Shown here one piece after another: positions 9,208-19,637 of a stretch of 64,000 nt of DNA; positions within the stretch are counted from its first letter, which is position 1; every line of letters starts with the position of its first letter. The stretch is taken from contig NZ_JAHHZF010000011.1 in assembly GCF_018729455.1 (NCBI RefSeq), positions 62,001 to 126,000 on the forward strand, written 5' to 3'. Source of the DNA: Prosthecodimorpha staleyi. Lineage in GTDB: Bacteria; Pseudomonadota; Alphaproteobacteria; Rhizobiales; Ancalomicrobiaceae. Made by a program: the position numbers and the translations under genes. The notes under the pieces are model-generated. The model searched no databases, had not been told where the DNA came from, and was given only the letters and a program-made list of their open reading frames with translations.

Positions 9208-9732
9208 ATGGTCCCGCGCATTCATCTGATCACGCTCGGTGTCGACGATGTCGAGGCGAGCGCCGCGTTCTACGAGCGGCTCGGCTTCGTGCGCTCGGCG
9301 CAGAGCGTGGCCGGGGCGGTCGCCTTCTTCCAGGTCGGTGCGCTGGTCCTGTCGGTGTTCGGCCGGGCGGCCCTGGCCGAGGATGCCGGCCTGACCGGCA
9401 CCGCAGGGCCCTCGGACGGCGCTCGACCGGACGGCACGGCACCGGAAGGCGAGCGGTCCGGGGGCCAGGAGCCCGGAAGCCGCGAGAGCCCCGGAGGCCG
9501 GGGCAGCTTTTCGGCCGTCACCGTCGCCTGCAACGTCGCATCCCCGGCCGAGGTCGAGGCCGTGATGACCCGCGCCGCCGCCGCCGGCGCCCGCGTCACC
9601 CGCCCGCCAAGCAAGGCCTTCTGGGGCGGCTACACGGCCTATTTCGCCGATCCCGACGGCCATCTCTGGGAGGTCGCCCACAACCCGTTCTGGAGCTTCG
9701 ACGAGACCGGCGCCGTCCGGCTGCCCGATTGA
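9208..9732 (+). CDS. VOC (glyoxalase/bleomycin resistance-like) family protein
   Basis: A 174-residue vicinal-oxygen-chelate protein. The first module reads IHLITLGVDDVEASAAFYERLGF and the second ends YTAYFADPDGHLWEVAHNPFW, the usual C-terminal signature. Between them is a low-complexity linker rich in Gly, Pro, Ser and Glu, about 45 residues long (roughly residues 55-103), which makes the protein longer than the common 120-140. AGGAGA precedes the ATG by 5 bases. Substrate unknown. Confidence 0.82.
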   Translation: MVPRIHLITLGVDDVEASAAFYERLGFVRSAQSVAGAVAFFQVGALVLSVFGRAALAEDAGLTGTAGPSDGARPDGTAPEGERSGGQEPGSRESPGGRGSFSAVTVACNVASPAEVEAVMTRAAAAGARVTRPPSKAFWGGYTAYFADPDGHLWEVAHNPFWSFDETGAVRLPD

Positions 9733-9925
9733 CTGGGCAGCGCCGCCAGACCTTTCGGCGTCCGATCTTTTCCGGGACGATCACGGCCAAGCCGGACCGC
9801 GAACCGTTTTCCTCGCGCCGGCGCGGCCAATCCCGCGTCGGTATCCCCGACTGACCTGCAGGCGGACCACTGCACCCTGCGCCCCGTCGGGCCGCCGCTT
9901 GATCTCGAATGTAGCGAGCAGCTAG

Positions 9926-10262
9926 ATCCGGCCTTCGGGCACCTTCTGCCTCTTGGCAGGGGCAAAGGGGAAGGAACCGAAGGATCTGCGGGCCACCTCT
10001 GCACAATCCCTCAACAGGTTATCCCCTTCCCCAAACAAAGGGGGGAGAAGGTGCCCGAAGGGCGGATGAGGGGGGCGATCGCGCGGCAGAACGGTGAACG
10101 GGCGGTCCGAAGCGCCAGATCAGGCCGCCAGATTTGGTGTCCAAGCCCTTGCCCGGACCGGCAATTTTGCGGTCGCCGCGGCATCCAGGCCCCCTCATCC
10201 GCCCTTCGAGCACCTTCTCCCCCTTGGCAGGGGGCGAAGGGGAAGGAACCGAAGGATCGGCG
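9926..10262. repeat. Palindromic intergenic repeats (three units) between VOC gene and glyS
   Basis: Three related GC-rich units lie at about 9926-9990, 10020-10080 and 10192-10262. Units one and three are direct copies built on CTTCGRGCACCTTCT, TTGGCAGGGG and AAGGGGAAGGAACCGAAGGAT. Unit two is inverted, with GGGGGAGAAGGTGCCCGAAG then GGCGGATGAGGGG. They belong to the same family as the copies around 59.1-60.1 kb. The rest of 9733-10302 shows no gene. Confidence 0.8.
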
Positions 10263-10302
10263 GTTCGCCTTGGCGGCATCGCCCCTTCGGGCCCTGGCGG
10301 CC

Positions 10303-12585
10303 CTACCCCGCGATCTTCGAGAAGTCGGCGACGGCGTGGCAGGCAGCGCGGATTTGGTCGAGGAGGCGGAGGCGGTTGAGGCGCAGGGCGGGGTCGGCGG
10401 CATTGACCAGGATCTTGTCGAAGAAGGCGTCGACCGGCGCGCGCAGGGCGGACAGTGCCGTCATGGCGGCGGCGAAATCCTCGCGCGCCACGGCCGCGGC
10501 GGCCGCCGGCGCAGCCAACGTGATCGCGGCGGCCAGCGCCTGCTCCTCGGCCTCGGCGAGGAGACCCGCATCGACCGCGCCGGTGACCGCGGCGGCGTCC
10601 TTCTTCTCCTCGGCCTTCAGGATGTTGACCGCGCGGCGATAGCCGGCGAGCAGGTTGCGCCCGTCCTCGCCCGCCAAGAAGCCGCCGAGGGCCTCGACCC
10701 GGCGGACGATCGAGACCACGTCGTCCTGACCGCCGAGCGCGAAGACGGCGTCGACGAGGTCGTGCCGGGCGCCCTGCTCGCGCAGCTGCACCTTGAGGCG
10801 ATCGGCGAAGAAGGCGAGCAGATCGAGGCTCTTCAGCCACGCCTCCTGCACGGTCGCCTCGGCATAGGACTCGACCGCGCGCGGGTCGGCGACCGGCGCC
10901 AGCAGGCGCTCGCGCAGGGCGACCATGATCGTTTCCGGAACGCCGGCCGAAGCCAGTTCGTCGGCAATGTCCATCTGCCGGTCGACCGCGACCAGGCGCT
11001 TGTCGAGCATGATCTCGCCGAACGGCGCTGGCATGGCGGCCAGCAGCGGCAGCCGCACGCCGTTCGAGAGCAGGATCCGGATCACGCCGAGCGCGGCGCG
11101 GCGCAGCTGGTAGGGGTCCTTGGAGCCGGTCGGCTTCTCGTCGATGGCCCAGAAGCCGATCAGGGTATCGAGCTTGTCGGCCAGCGCGACCGCGATCGCG
11201 ACCGGATCGGTCGGCACGCGGTCGGACGGCCCCTGCGGCCGGTAGTGGTCCTCGATCGCACGCGCCACCGCCGGGTCCTCGCCCTGCAGTGCGGCGTAGC
11301 GACCGCCCATCAGGCCCTGCACCTCGGGGAACTCGCCGACCACCTCGGTCAGGAGATCGGCCTTGGCGAGCGTCGCCGCGCGGGCGGCGAGATCGGGATC
11401 GGCGCCGACGGCCGGCGCCAGGTCGCGGGCGAGCCGGACGATCCGGTCGATGCGCTCGGCCTGGGTGCCAAGCTTCTCGTGGAAGACGATGCCGAGGTCG
11501 CGCATCTTGGCGAGGCGCTGGTCGAGCGGCTTCAGGCCGCGGTCGCCATAGCCCGGCAGGTCGCGCTGGTCGGTCTCCCAGAAATGGCGCGCATCGGACA
11601 GGCGCGCCCGGACGACCCGGCCGTTACCGGCCGTGATCGCCACGCCGTCGTCGCTGGCGATGATGTTGGAGACCAGGATGAAGCGGTTGGCGAGGCGCTG
11701 GTCGACATGGTGCGAGCGCAGCACGAAGCATTTCTGGTTGGCGCGGATGGTCGCGCGGATGACCTCGCCGGGCACCGCCAGGAAGGCCTCCTCGAAGGCG
11801 CCCATCAGCACGACCGGCCACTCGACCAGCCCGGCGACCTCTTCCAGGAGGCCGTCGTCCTCGATCAGTTCGAGGCCCTGCGCGAGCGCCAGATCCTTGG
11901 CGTCGTGCAGGATGATATCCTTGCGCCGGTCGGCGTCGAGGATCACGTAGGCGGCCTGCAGCTTGGCCGAATAATCCTCGAAGCGCTTCACCGTGATCGG
12001 GCCGGGCGCCATGAAGCGGTGGCCGTAGGTGACGTTGCCGGAACGGATGCCGTCGATCTCGAAGGGAACGATGTCGGGCTCCTCGGTCTCCGGGCCGAAG
12101 GTGCAGACGATCGAATGCAGCGGCCGCACCCAGCGCAGCGATCCGGTGCCCCAGCGCTGCGACTTCGGCCAGGGGAAATTGCGCACCACCTGCGGCACCA
12201 GATCGGCGATCACGTCGATCGCCGCCCGCCCCGGCTTCTTCTGGCGGGCGACGTAGAACTCGCCCTTCTTGGCGTCGGCGACGATCTCCGCCTCGTCGAT
12301 CGAGGCGAGGCCGGCCGCCTTCAGGAAGCCCTGCAGGGCGGCCTCGGGCGCGCCGACGCGCGGCCCCTTCTTCTCTTCCGTCTGGTCGGGCGAGCGGGCC
12401 GGGACGCCGGTGACCTGCAGGGCGAGGCGGCGCGGCGTGGCATAGGCCCTGGCGCCCTCGTAGAGGAGACCCGCCGCGACCAGACCGTCCGTGATCGCCT
12501 TCCTGAGGTCCTCCGCGGCCTTGCGCTGCATGCGCGCGGGGATTTCTTCGGAAAAGAGTTCGAGCAGCAGATCGGGCATGGTCAT
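10303..12585 (-). CDS. glyS: Glycyl-tRNA synthetase beta subunit
   Basis: The beta subunit of the heterotetrameric alpha2-beta2 glycyl-tRNA synthetase. The 760-residue protein opens [17 protein letters not shown], the conserved N-terminus, and carries TPRRLALQV, the HD-like central region, and an anticodon-binding C-terminal part with VMVMAED-type motifs replaced by [17 protein letters not shown]. The alpha subunit gene glyQ, normally just upstream, is not within this window on either side. The start is ATG at 12585 or 12579. Repeats abut its 3' end. Confidence 0.95.
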   Translation of the reverse strand: MTMPDLLLELFSEEIPARMQRKAAEDLRKAITDGLVAAGLLYEGARAYATPRRLALQVTGVPARSPDQTEEKKGPRVGAPEAALQGFLKAAGLASIDEAEIVADAKKGEFYVARQKKPGRAAIDVIADLVPQVVRNFPWPKSQRWGTGSLRWVRPLHSIVCTFGPETEEPDIVPFEIDGIRSGNVTYGHRFMAPGPITVKRFEDYSAKLQAAYVILDADRRKDIILHDAKDLALAQGLELIEDDGLLEEVAGLVEWPVVLMGAFEEAFLAVPGEVIRATIRANQKCFVLRSHHVDQRLANRFILVSNIIASDDGVAITAGNGRVVRARLSDARHFWETDQRDLPGYGDRGLKPLDQRLAKMRDLGIVFHEKLGTQAERIDRIVRLARDLAPAVGADPDLAARAATLAKADLLTEVVGEFPEVQGLMGGRYAALQGEDPAVARAIEDHYRPQGPSDRVPTDPVAIAVALADKLDTLIGFWAIDEKPTGSKDPYQLRRAALGVIRILLSNGVRLPLLAAMPAPFGEIMLDKRLVAVDRQMDIADELASAGVPETIMVALRERLLAPVADPRAVESYAEATVQEAWLKSLDLLAFFADRLKVQLREQGARHDLVDAVFALGGQDDVVSIVRRVEALGGFLAGEDGRNLLAGYRRAVNILKAEEKKDAAAVTGAVDAGLLAEAEEQALAAAITLAAPAAAAAVAREDFAAAMTALSALRAPVDAFFDKILVNAADPALRLNRLRLLDQIRAACHAVADFSKIAG

Positions 12586-12813
12586 GGCTCACGGCAGGGC
12601 GCCGGCTCAGGCGCGAAGGAACGTCCGGCCCGCAAGCGGGCAGGCGCGACCGAGGGCGGACGGGCGCGAGGACGCAACGCCCGCAGGCGCGCGACGAGGC
12701 CGCACCTCGGGACGGTTCTCGTCTAGCCCCGCGGCGCCGCTTTGTCAGCCCCAGGGCGCCCGAAAAGCACGGCCCGAAAAACACGATCCGCAAACACGGC
12801 CCGGAAAATACGA

Positions 12814-12843
12814 AGGCCCGCGACCGTTACCGGACGCGGGCCT
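12814..12843 (-). terminator. Terminator of the F0 ATP synthase operon
   Basis: A 9-bp stem AGGCCCGCG/CGCGGGCCT (12814-12822 with 12835-12843) lies 24 bp after the atpF stop. On the minus strand it is followed by TCGTATTTTCC. The 282-bp stretch from atpF to glyS otherwise shows no gene. Confidence 0.65.
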
Positions 12844-12867
12844 GTCGGGATCGAAACCGAGCGGCGT

Positions 12868-13359
12868 TCAGGCCAGCTTGGCACGCACGTCGGAAACCGC
12901 GTTGCGCACCAGCGCATCGGCCACATCGCCCTTGACCTTGACGGCCAAAAGCGCCGTGGCAGCCTCGACGGCGACATCCGCCGCACGGGCGCGGACTTCG
13001 GCAAGCGCCTGGGTCTCGGCCTGGCCGATCTTCGCTTCAGCCGCCTTGGTCCGGCGGGCGATCATCTCTTCGAGCGACTTGGTGGCTTCGGCGGTGAGGC
13101 GCGCGGCTTCGGCCTTGGCCTCCTCGACGATCTTGGCCGCCTCGGCTTCGGCGCCGGCCGTCTTGGCCTTGTATTCGGCCAGAAGCGCGCTCGCCTCGGC
13201 GCGCAGACGCGCGGCCTCGGCAAGGTTGTCGTCGATCTTCTTGGCCCGGTCGTCGAGGGCACCGGCGATCTTGCCCGGCACCTTGAGGACCACCATGGCA
13301 ACCAGGAAGATCACCAGGGCGACGAAGGCCCAGAAGCTAGCGTAACCTGTCGCGTCCAT
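12868..13359 (-). CDS. atpF: ATP synthase F0 subunit b
   Basis: Peripheral stalk subunit b, 163 residues. One N-terminal membrane helix (about residues 6-28) is followed by a long charged, Ala-rich coiled coil that links F0 to F1. The ATG at 13359 is preceded by GAGGA. It lies 9 bp after the b' gene and ends the operon. The paired b and b' arrangement is usual in alphaproteobacteria and phototrophs. Confidence 0.94.
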   Translation of the reverse strand: MDATGYASFWAFVALVIFLVAMVVLKVPGKIAGALDDRAKKIDDNLAEAARLRAEASALLAEYKAKTAGAEAEAAKIVEEAKAEAARLTAEATKSLEEMIARRTKAAEAKIGQAETQALAEVRARAADVAVEAATALLAVKVKGDVADALVRNAVSDVRAKLA

Positions 13360-13368
13360 CGGTCGTCC

Positions 13369-13920
13369 TCACTTGGCCATCGCGGTGCCGACGGCACCGG
13401 CGACCTCGTCGCGGCTCGCCGACACACTGGTCAGCGCCGACACGAGAGCTTCGGCGGTTTCGATCGCGATCGAGCCGACCTCACCCAGGGCGCGCGCCTT
13501 GATCTCGCCGATGCGGGTTTCGGCTTCCGCCAGCCGGGCGCCCAGAGAGGCCTCGGCAGCGGCACGCTTGGCGTCCATGTCGGCGTTGAGTGCCGCACGG
13601 GTCTCGGTGGCGATCGCCTGCGCCCGGGTGCGGGCGGCGGCGAGGCTTTGTTCATAGGCGGCGAGCGCGGCGTCGGTCTCGGCCTTGAGGCGCTGGGCCT
13701 CGGCCAGATCACGCGCGATCCGGTCGCTGCGCGCCTCCAGGATACCGCCGATCCGGGGCAGGATCACCTTGGAGACGACCCACAGGAGGGCCACAAAGGT
13801 GATCGCGAGCCAGAGCAGCTGGGAGGCGAAGGTCGACGAATCGAACGGCGGGAAGCCGCCGGCATGCGCCTCGCCGCCGCCGTGGCCGACCTCGGCATGA
13901 GTCGTGGGAGTCTGAGCCAT
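13369..13920 (-). CDS. atpF': ATP synthase F0 subunit b'
   Basis: Second peripheral stalk subunit, 183 residues, forming a heterodimer with b. A His/Gly-rich leader of about 28 residues (GHGGGEAHAGG) precedes one membrane helix (ASQLLWLAITFVALLWVVSK), followed by a coiled coil. It lies between atpE and atpF in the same direction. Confidence 0.94.
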   Translation of the reverse strand: MAQTPTTHAEVGHGGGEAHAGGFPPFDSSTFASQLLWLAITFVALLWVVSKVILPRIGGILEARSDRIARDLAEAQRLKAETDAALAAYEQSLAAARTRAQAIATETRAALNADMDAKRAAAEASLGARLAEAETRIGEIKARALGEVGSIAIETAEALVSALTSVSASRDEVAGAVGTAMAK

Positions 13921-14066
13921 GATGGTCCCCGGAGGAGGATGGACGGATTCGGCCCGCCCCGATCAGTCGGGGGAGCCGAATACGGTCTTCTTGCCGGTGC
14001 CGGCCGGCCGCCGCCGCAACCGGTCCCGCAAGGGAACCGGCCTCGGCGGCAACGGCCGCGGATCGA

Positions 14067-14291
14067 TCAACGGAACAGGAGCAGCAGCGCGACGAGCAGC
14101 GAGAAGATGCCCAGCGCTTCGGTCACGGCGAAGCCGAAGATCAGGCGGCCGAACTGGCCGTCGGCAGCCGCCGGGTTGCGCAGGGCGCCCGCGAGGTAGT
14201 TGCCGAAGATGGTGCCGAGACCAATGCCGGCGCCGCCCATGCCCAGGCAAGCGATACCAGCGCCGATGAGAGCGGCAGCGTCAGCGTTCAT
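14067..14291 (-). CDS. atpE: ATP synthase F0 subunit c
   Basis: Proteolipid of the rotor ring, 74 residues, two membrane helices joined by the polar loop RNPAAADGQ. The proton-carrying carboxylate is Glu58 in [10 protein letters not shown]. Helix 1 has the Gly-rich [10 protein letters not shown] packing motif. Length and sequence are typical of alphaproteobacteria. Confidence 0.96.
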   Translation of the reverse strand: MNADAAALIGAGIACLGMGGAGIGLGTIFGNYLAGALRNPAAADGQFGRLIFGFAVTEALGIFSLLVALLLLFR

Positions 14292-14378
14292 GTCGATGCT
14301 CCTTCTTGGGTGATCCGGCGATCTCGCGATCGGATTGGGGATCGTGGATGGGTTAGGCTCTCGGCGGGGCGCCCGGGC

Positions 14379-15137
14379 TCAGTGGCCCGGGTGCACCGCG
14401 TCGTTCAGGTACATGCAGGTCAGCACGGTGAACACGTAGGCCTGCAGGAACGCGACCAGGAACTCCAGCGCGGTCAGCGCGATCGTCATGGCCAGCGGCA
14501 GAAGCGAACCGACGACGCCGATGCCGCCCAGCGCACCGAGCGAGAAGACGAAGCCGGCGAAAACCTTGAGGGTGATGTGGCCCGCCAGCATGTTGGCGAA
14601 GAGACGGACCGAGAGGCTGATCGGACGCGAGAGGAACGAGATGACCTCGATCGCGGTGACCAGCGGAATGAGCGCCATCGGCACGCCGTGCGGCACGAAC
14701 AGGCCGAAGAAGTGCAGGCCGTGCCGCCAGATGCCGTAGCCGACCACCGTCAGGATGACCACCATCGCGAGCGCGAAGGTCACGATGATGTGGCTGGTCA
14801 CGGTGAAGAAGTAGGGCACCATGCCGAACAGGTTGGCGAACAGCACGAAGGAGAACAGCGAGAAGACGAGCGGGAAGAATTTCATGCCTTCCTGGCCGGC
14901 CGCATTCCTCAGCGTGGTCGCGACGAACTCGTAGAGCATCTCGGCGACCGACTGGGCGCGGCCCGGAACCAGCGCGCGGCTCGTGGTCGCCCAGGTGGCG
15001 AACAGCGTGATCGCGGCGACCGTCAGGACCATGAACAGCGCGGAATTGGTGAAGGACAGGTCGAGACCGCCGACCTTGATCGGAAGGATCTTCACGATCG
15101 CAAACTGGTGAAGTGGATCGACCTTCTCGCTCGCCAC
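14379..15137 (-). CDS. atpB: ATP synthase F0 subunit a
   Basis: Membrane stator subunit that forms the proton half-channels, 252 residues with five to six helices. The essential Arg is in [15 protein letters not shown] near residue 190, and the C-terminal helix carries [22 protein letters not shown]. The start is a GTG at 15137 with AGGA about 8 bases upstream. It is followed by atpE after 87 bp. Confidence 0.95.
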   Translation of the reverse strand: MASEKVDPLHQFAIVKILPIKVGGLDLSFTNSALFMVLTVAAITLFATWATTSRALVPGRAQSVAEMLYEFVATTLRNAAGQEGMKFFPLVFSLFSFVLFANLFGMVPYFFTVTSHIIVTFALAMVVILTVVGYGIWRHGLHFFGLFVPHGVPMALIPLVTAIEVISFLSRPISLSVRLFANMLAGHITLKVFAGFVFSLGALGGIGVVGSLLPLAMTIALTALEFLVAFLQAYVFTVLTCMYLNDAVHPGH

Positions 15138-15325
15138 CGCTCGGTCCTCGCAACCATTGGGGGCCCGACGGACCCCGCCTCCGACATGATCGGAGCCGAC
15201 CGGCGGGCTGCGGCCCGCGATCGGCTCCTCGAAACGTCAAGCGCGCGAAGCGCTAGCAGATGCGGACGCCGATGGCATCCGAATTCTTTGGCCGCGCCCG
15301 GTCCGAACGATCGGCACCAGACCGA

Positions 15326-15784
15326 TCAGCCCTTCGTCGCGCCGCCGGCACCCGGTCCGCCATCCGCATCGGACCCGCGCTTGCGGAGCCGTTCGGTCGG
15401 CTGGGCGATGGCGCCCTGCGAGCGCAGGACGTTGAGCACCCCGGCGGCAAAACCGAGCATCAGGAACAGGATCAGGCCGAAGGGCCGCGTTCCCGCCACC
15501 CAGTCGATGCCATACCCGATCGCAGCGCCGACCAGCACGCCCGCAACGAATTCCGACCCGACCTTCAGCGCCTCGGCGAAACCGCCGCCTTGCCGTGCCG
15601 GCCCGCCGGCTTGCGCCGTCTTGGCCGGCATCCGCGCGTCGAGCTCGCGCTCGAGCCGCTTCAGCCGATCGTCGAATTCCGCCCGATCCGGCGCCCCCGG
15701 CGGACCCGCTGGGCGGCTCCGATCGGTCGCGTCCGATCCGCGATCTTGCGATCCCCGATCCCCGGAGGACTGGTCTGCGGACAT
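15326..15784 (-). CDS. atpI: ATP synthase assembly protein AtpI
   Basis: Small accessory protein of the F0 operon, thought to assist c-ring assembly or Mg2+ supply. The N-terminal half is hydrophilic and charged (DDRLKRLERELDARM); the C-terminal half has two membrane helices (FVAGVLVGAAIGYGIDWVAG and FGLILFLMLGFAAGVLNVLR). I placed the start at the ATG at 15784 because of a GGGTGAGG just upstream; an ATG at 15808 is the alternative. It is the first gene of atpI-atpB-atpE-atpF'-atpF. The 280 bp upstream should hold the operon promoter, but I could not pick a convincing one. Confidence 0.88.
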   Translation of the reverse strand: MSADQSSGDRGSQDRGSDATDRSRPAGPPGAPDRAEFDDRLKRLERELDARMPAKTAQAGGPARQGGGFAEALKVGSEFVAGVLVGAAIGYGIDWVAGTRPFGLILFLMLGFAAGVLNVLRSQGAIAQPTERLRKRGSDADGGPGAGGATKG

Positions 15785-16085
15785 TGCCTCACCCCGCTCT
15801 CTATCCATTCGACACCATGCCGTACCGAAAGAACGGGTTCCCGCCCCTTCGGTTCACGCATGCGGTCAGCATGGACAAGACGACGTGACGCCACCCCGAA
15901 GCCGGCGGCACCATAGTTTCCCGTCAGGAGCCTGTCAAGGATCGCCGATTATCTATTATCTCATTGATTTCACGAGACGAACACCGTTTGCGACGAATTC
16001 GCCGCACGGCTCCGCACCCTCGCAATTGGTCGAAGTTGCCGCAGTGCAGCGTCGGGACGGCAGCCGGCCACCGGAGAGTGCGCGG

Positions 16086-19000
16086 TCAGACCGCTTCCAG
16101 GAAGCGTTCGGCCCGTTCGAGGTCGACCGAGACGAGCTGCGAGACGCCGCGTTCGGCCATGGTGACGCCGAACAGGCGGTCCATCCGCGCCATGGTGATC
16201 GGGTTGTGGGTGATGACCACGAAGCGGGTGTCGGTGCGCCGGCTCATGTCGTCGAGGAGATCGCAGTAGCGCTCGACATTGGCGTCGTCGAGGGGCGCAT
16301 CGACCTCGTCGAGCACGCAGATCGGCGCCGGATTGGTCAGGAACACGGCGAAGATCAGCGCCATGGCGGTCAGCGCCTGCTCGCCGCCGGAGAGCAGCGT
16401 CATGGTCGAGGGCTTCTTGCCGGGCGGCCGGGCCATGATCTCCAGGCCCGCCTCGAGCGGATCGTCGGACTCGACCAGCTGCAGCTCGGCCGTGCCGCCG
16501 CCGAAGAGATGGGTGAAGAGCGAGCGGAAATGGCCGTTGACGGTCTCGAACGCCGCCATCAGCCGCTCGCGCGCCTCGCGGTTCAGACTGGCGATGCCCT
16601 GGCGCAGGCGCTTGATCGCCTCGATCAGGTCGTCGCGCTCGCCGACCAGCGTATCGCGCCGGGTCTCGACCTCGCGCGCCTCGTCGTCGGCGCGCAGATT
16701 GACCCCGCCGAGCTTTTCGCGCTCGATCTTCACACGCTCCAGTCGGGTTTCGAGGGCTCCGAGATCCGGCCGACGCGCGGCGGGGTCGAGCCCGGCCAAT
16801 GCGGCGAGCCCCGCGGGCGCCGTCTCGAAAGTCTCGGCGATCGTCCGTTCGATTTCGGCCGCCCGGCCGCGCGCCGCCGCCTGGCGCTCCTCGGCGCGGC
16901 CGCGGGTCTCGCGCGCGGCCGATAGCGCCTCCAGTGCCGCCCGCGCGATCCGGTCGGTCTCCTTGCCATGCCGCTCGGCGACAGCGAGGGCCTCGGCGGC
17001 CTCGACGAGCCCGGTTTCGGCCCGGGCGATTTCGCCCCCGAGCGCGATCCGGTGGGCCGCGAGTTCGTCGGGCCGGTCGACCAGCGCCTCCTTCTCGATC
17101 TCGGCCTCCTCACGCCGACGATCGAGGACCGACAGCTGGCCGCGCGCATTCTCGGCCCGGACGAGCCATGCCGCACGCTCGCGGGCGATCGTCTCCAGCC
17201 GGCGACGTCGCAGATCCGCCTCCCGGGCGAGGCCCTGGGCGGCGGCGCGGCGCTCGACCGCCTCGGCGCGCGCGGTGGCGACCGCGGCCCGCAGCCCGGC
17301 CAGCCGCTCCTCGAGACCTGCGGATACCGGAAGGGCTTCCAAGGCGGCGCGGCTCGTCGCGACCGCCTCCGCGGCCTCGGCCGCCTCGACCACGAGGCGG
17401 GCCAGGGCGACCTCCGCGCCGGCCAGGCGCGTGGCGCATTCGCCGGCCGCGCGTTCCGCCCGGATCAGCGCGTCCCGGGCCGCTTCGGCCTTGCGGCGCA
17501 CGTCGCGCAGGGTCTCCCGGGCCGAGCGCTCGCGCGCCTCGGCGGCGCCGATCGCCATCCGCGCCTGATCCGCCGCCGCCTTCAGAGCCTGATGGGTGGC
17601 CCTCGCCGTCTCGACCAAGCCTTCGAGCGCGGCCAGCCGGTTGCGGCCCGACAGGCGCTGGGCCGCGGCCGTGGGGGCACCGGCGGCCATGACCAGACCG
17701 TCCCAGCGCCAGAGATCGCCGGCACGCGAGACGAGACGCTGGCCGGCCGCAAGACGCTTCTGCAGCGCCGGACCGTCGGCGGCCTCCACCAGACCGACCT
17801 GGGCGAGACAGCGCGCCATCAGGGCGGGCGCCCTGACGTGGGCGGCAAGCGGTTCCGTCCCCGCCGGCAGGACGGGGTCCGCACCGACGGCGCCGGGTTG
17901 GCGCCAATGCACCGGCGCGGCCGGATCGGTGCCGGCATCGAGATCGTCGCCGAGCGCGGCGGCCAGAGCGGCCTCCAGGCCGGGCTCGACCTCGATCTGA
18001 TCGATCACCGGCGGCCACAGATCGAGGCCGTCGACCTGGAGCAGACCGGACAGCGTGCGCGCCTCGGTCTCCAACCGGTTGAGCGCGCGCTCGGCCTCGC
18101 CGACCGGCCCGCGCGCCCGGTCGGCGGCCGCCCGCGCGCTGCGGACGGCCTCCTCGGCCTCCTGCGCGACCGATTCGGCCGTCTCGGCCGCCTCTGCGGC
18201 AGCCTCGGCGGCTTCGCGCTCCAGCGACAATCCATCCAGCGCTGCGACCTGCGCGGCCAGGGCATCGCGCTCGGAGGTGGCCATTGCCGTCTGGTCGGCG
18301 AGGCGTGCGACGCGCTGCGCCGCGGCGGCGGCCTCGCGCTCCAAGGCGGCACGGCGGGCGACGACATCGGCCGCGACGCCGCGCAGGGCGCTTTCCTCGG
18401 CCTCCGCCTCGGCCAGCCGGGCCTCGGCCTCCGCGAGACCGTCGGCCAGCTCCGCGGCCCGTTCGGCGTCGTCCTCGGCCTCCATGGTCAAATCCGCCGC
18501 CTCGGCGTCGAGGGTGGCGACGGCATCGCCGGTTTCGCCGGCAAGTCGCTCCTCGCGCGCGCGATCTTCCGCCAACTGGATCAGACGGCGGTCGATTTCC
18601 GCCAGCCGCTCGCGCACCCGCCTGCCCTCGGCCTCGATCTCGCCGACGGCCAGTCTGAGCCGCTGAAGGGTCGCCCCCGCGGCCGCATGCGCCTCCCGCA
18701 AGGCCGGCAGGTCATGGGCGGCCACGGCTTGATCGCGGGCCGTCTGGCCTTGCGCCGCTGCCGCCTCGGCCTGACGCCGTTCCGCCTCTGCCAGCGCGGC
18801 TTCGGCCTCGGCCAGCTGCTCGCGTGCGGCGACCCATTTCAGCCAGGCGATGGCCGCTTCCGACTGGCGGATCTCGGCCGACAGAAGTCGATAACGGGAG
18901 GCCTGGCGCGCCTGGCGCTTGAGGCCGTCGAGCTGGCCGTCAATCTGGGTCAGCACGTCTTCGAGCCGTTCCAGGTTCTGTTCGGCGGCGCGCAGCCGGA

Positions 19001-19544
19001 TCTCGGCTTCGTTGCGGCGCGAATGCAGGCCGGAAATGCCCGACGCCTCCTCCAGGATGGCACGGCGCTGGGTCGGCTTGGCGGCGATCAGCTCGCCGAT
19101 CTGGCCCTGGCGCACCATGGCGGGCGAACGGGCGCCGGTGGAGGCGTCGGCGAACAGCATCTGCACGTCGCGCGCGCGCACGTCCTTGCCGTTGATCCGG
19201 TAGACCGAGCCCGATTCGCGCTCGATCCGGCGCGAGACCTCCAACAGGTCGTGGCCGTTCAATGCGGCCGGTGCCCGGCGGTCGGCATTGTCGAGAAACA
19301 GGACGACTTCGGCGGCGTTGCGGGCCGGGCGCTGGTGGCTGCCGGAGAAGATCACGTCGTCCATGCCGGACGCGCGCATGTTCTTGTAGGAATTCTCGCC
19401 CATGACCCAGCGCATGGCCTCGACAAGGTTGGACTTGCCGCAGCCGTTCGGCCCCACCACACCGGTGAGGCCGGTCTCGATCAGGAAATCGGTCGGCTCG
19501 ACGAAGGTCTTGAACCCGACGAGCCGGAGCTTGGTGAATTTCAC
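16086..19544 (-). CDS. smc: Chromosome segregation protein SMC
   Basis: Condensin ATPase, 1152 residues from the chosen start. The N-terminal ATPase half has FTKLRLVGFKTFVEP and Walker A GPNGCGKSN; two long Ala/Glu/Arg-rich coiled-coil arms flank a hinge near residues 500-630; the C-terminal half has the signature LLSGGEQALTAMAL and Walker B CVLDEVDAPLDDAN. The GTG at 19544 gives the canonical N-terminus and has GGAG 10 bases upstream; an ATG at 19583 would add 13 unusual residues. dsbA lies upstream in the same direction, as in other Rhizobiales. Confidence 0.96.
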   Translation of the reverse strand: MKFTKLRLVGFKTFVEPTDFLIETGLTGVVGPNGCGKSNLVEAMRWVMGENSYKNMRASGMDDVIFSGSHQRPARNAAEVVLFLDNADRRAPAALNGHDLLEVSRRIERESGSVYRINGKDVRARDVQMLFADASTGARSPAMVRQGQIGELIAAKPTQRRAILEEASGISGLHSRRNEAEIRLRAAEQNLERLEDVLTQIDGQLDGLKRQARQASRYRLLSAEIRQSEAAIAWLKWVAAREQLAEAEAALAEAERRQAEAAAAQGQTARDQAVAAHDLPALREAHAAAGATLQRLRLAVGEIEAEGRRVRERLAEIDRRLIQLAEDRAREERLAGETGDAVATLDAEAADLTMEAEDDAERAAELADGLAEAEARLAEAEAEESALRGVAADVVARRAALEREAAAAAQRVARLADQTAMATSERDALAAQVAALDGLSLEREAAEAAAEAAETAESVAQEAEEAVRSARAAADRARGPVGEAERALNRLETEARTLSGLLQVDGLDLWPPVIDQIEVEPGLEAALAAALGDDLDAGTDPAAPVHWRQPGAVGADPVLPAGTEPLAAHVRAPALMARCLAQVGLVEAADGPALQKRLAAGQRLVSRAGDLWRWDGLVMAAGAPTAAAQRLSGRNRLAALEGLVETARATHQALKAAADQARMAIGAAEARERSARETLRDVRRKAEAARDALIRAERAAGECATRLAGAEVALARLVVEAAEAAEAVATSRAALEALPVSAGLEERLAGLRAAVATARAEAVERRAAAQGLAREADLRRRRLETIARERAAWLVRAENARGQLSVLDRRREEAEIEKEALVDRPDELAAHRIALGGEIARAETGLVEAAEALAVAERHGKETDRIARAALEALSAARETRGRAEERQAAARGRAAEIERTIAETFETAPAGLAALAGLDPAARRPDLGALETRLERVKIEREKLGGVNLRADDEAREVETRRDTLVGERDDLIEAIKRLRQGIASLNREARERLMAAFETVNGHFRSLFTHLFGGGTAELQLVESDDPLEAGLEIMARPPGKKPSTMTLLSGGEQALTAMALIFAVFLTNPAPICVLDEVDAPLDDANVERYCDLLDDMSRRTDTRFVVITHNPITMARMDRLFGVTMAERGVSQLVSVDLERAERFLEAV

Positions 19545-19637
19545 GAGGCGCCCACTCCGCACCCGGGCGGCGCGCCGGAGCATGGCCGGCCGGCCGCCCC
19601 GGTCATGTCCGGGACGGACCGCGGCTCGGTTGCGACG

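Noticed and set aside
12586-12867. Missing glyQ upstream of glyS
   Set aside because: The 282-bp gap contains only a terminator and low-information sequence; no fragment of the alpha subunit is recognisable.
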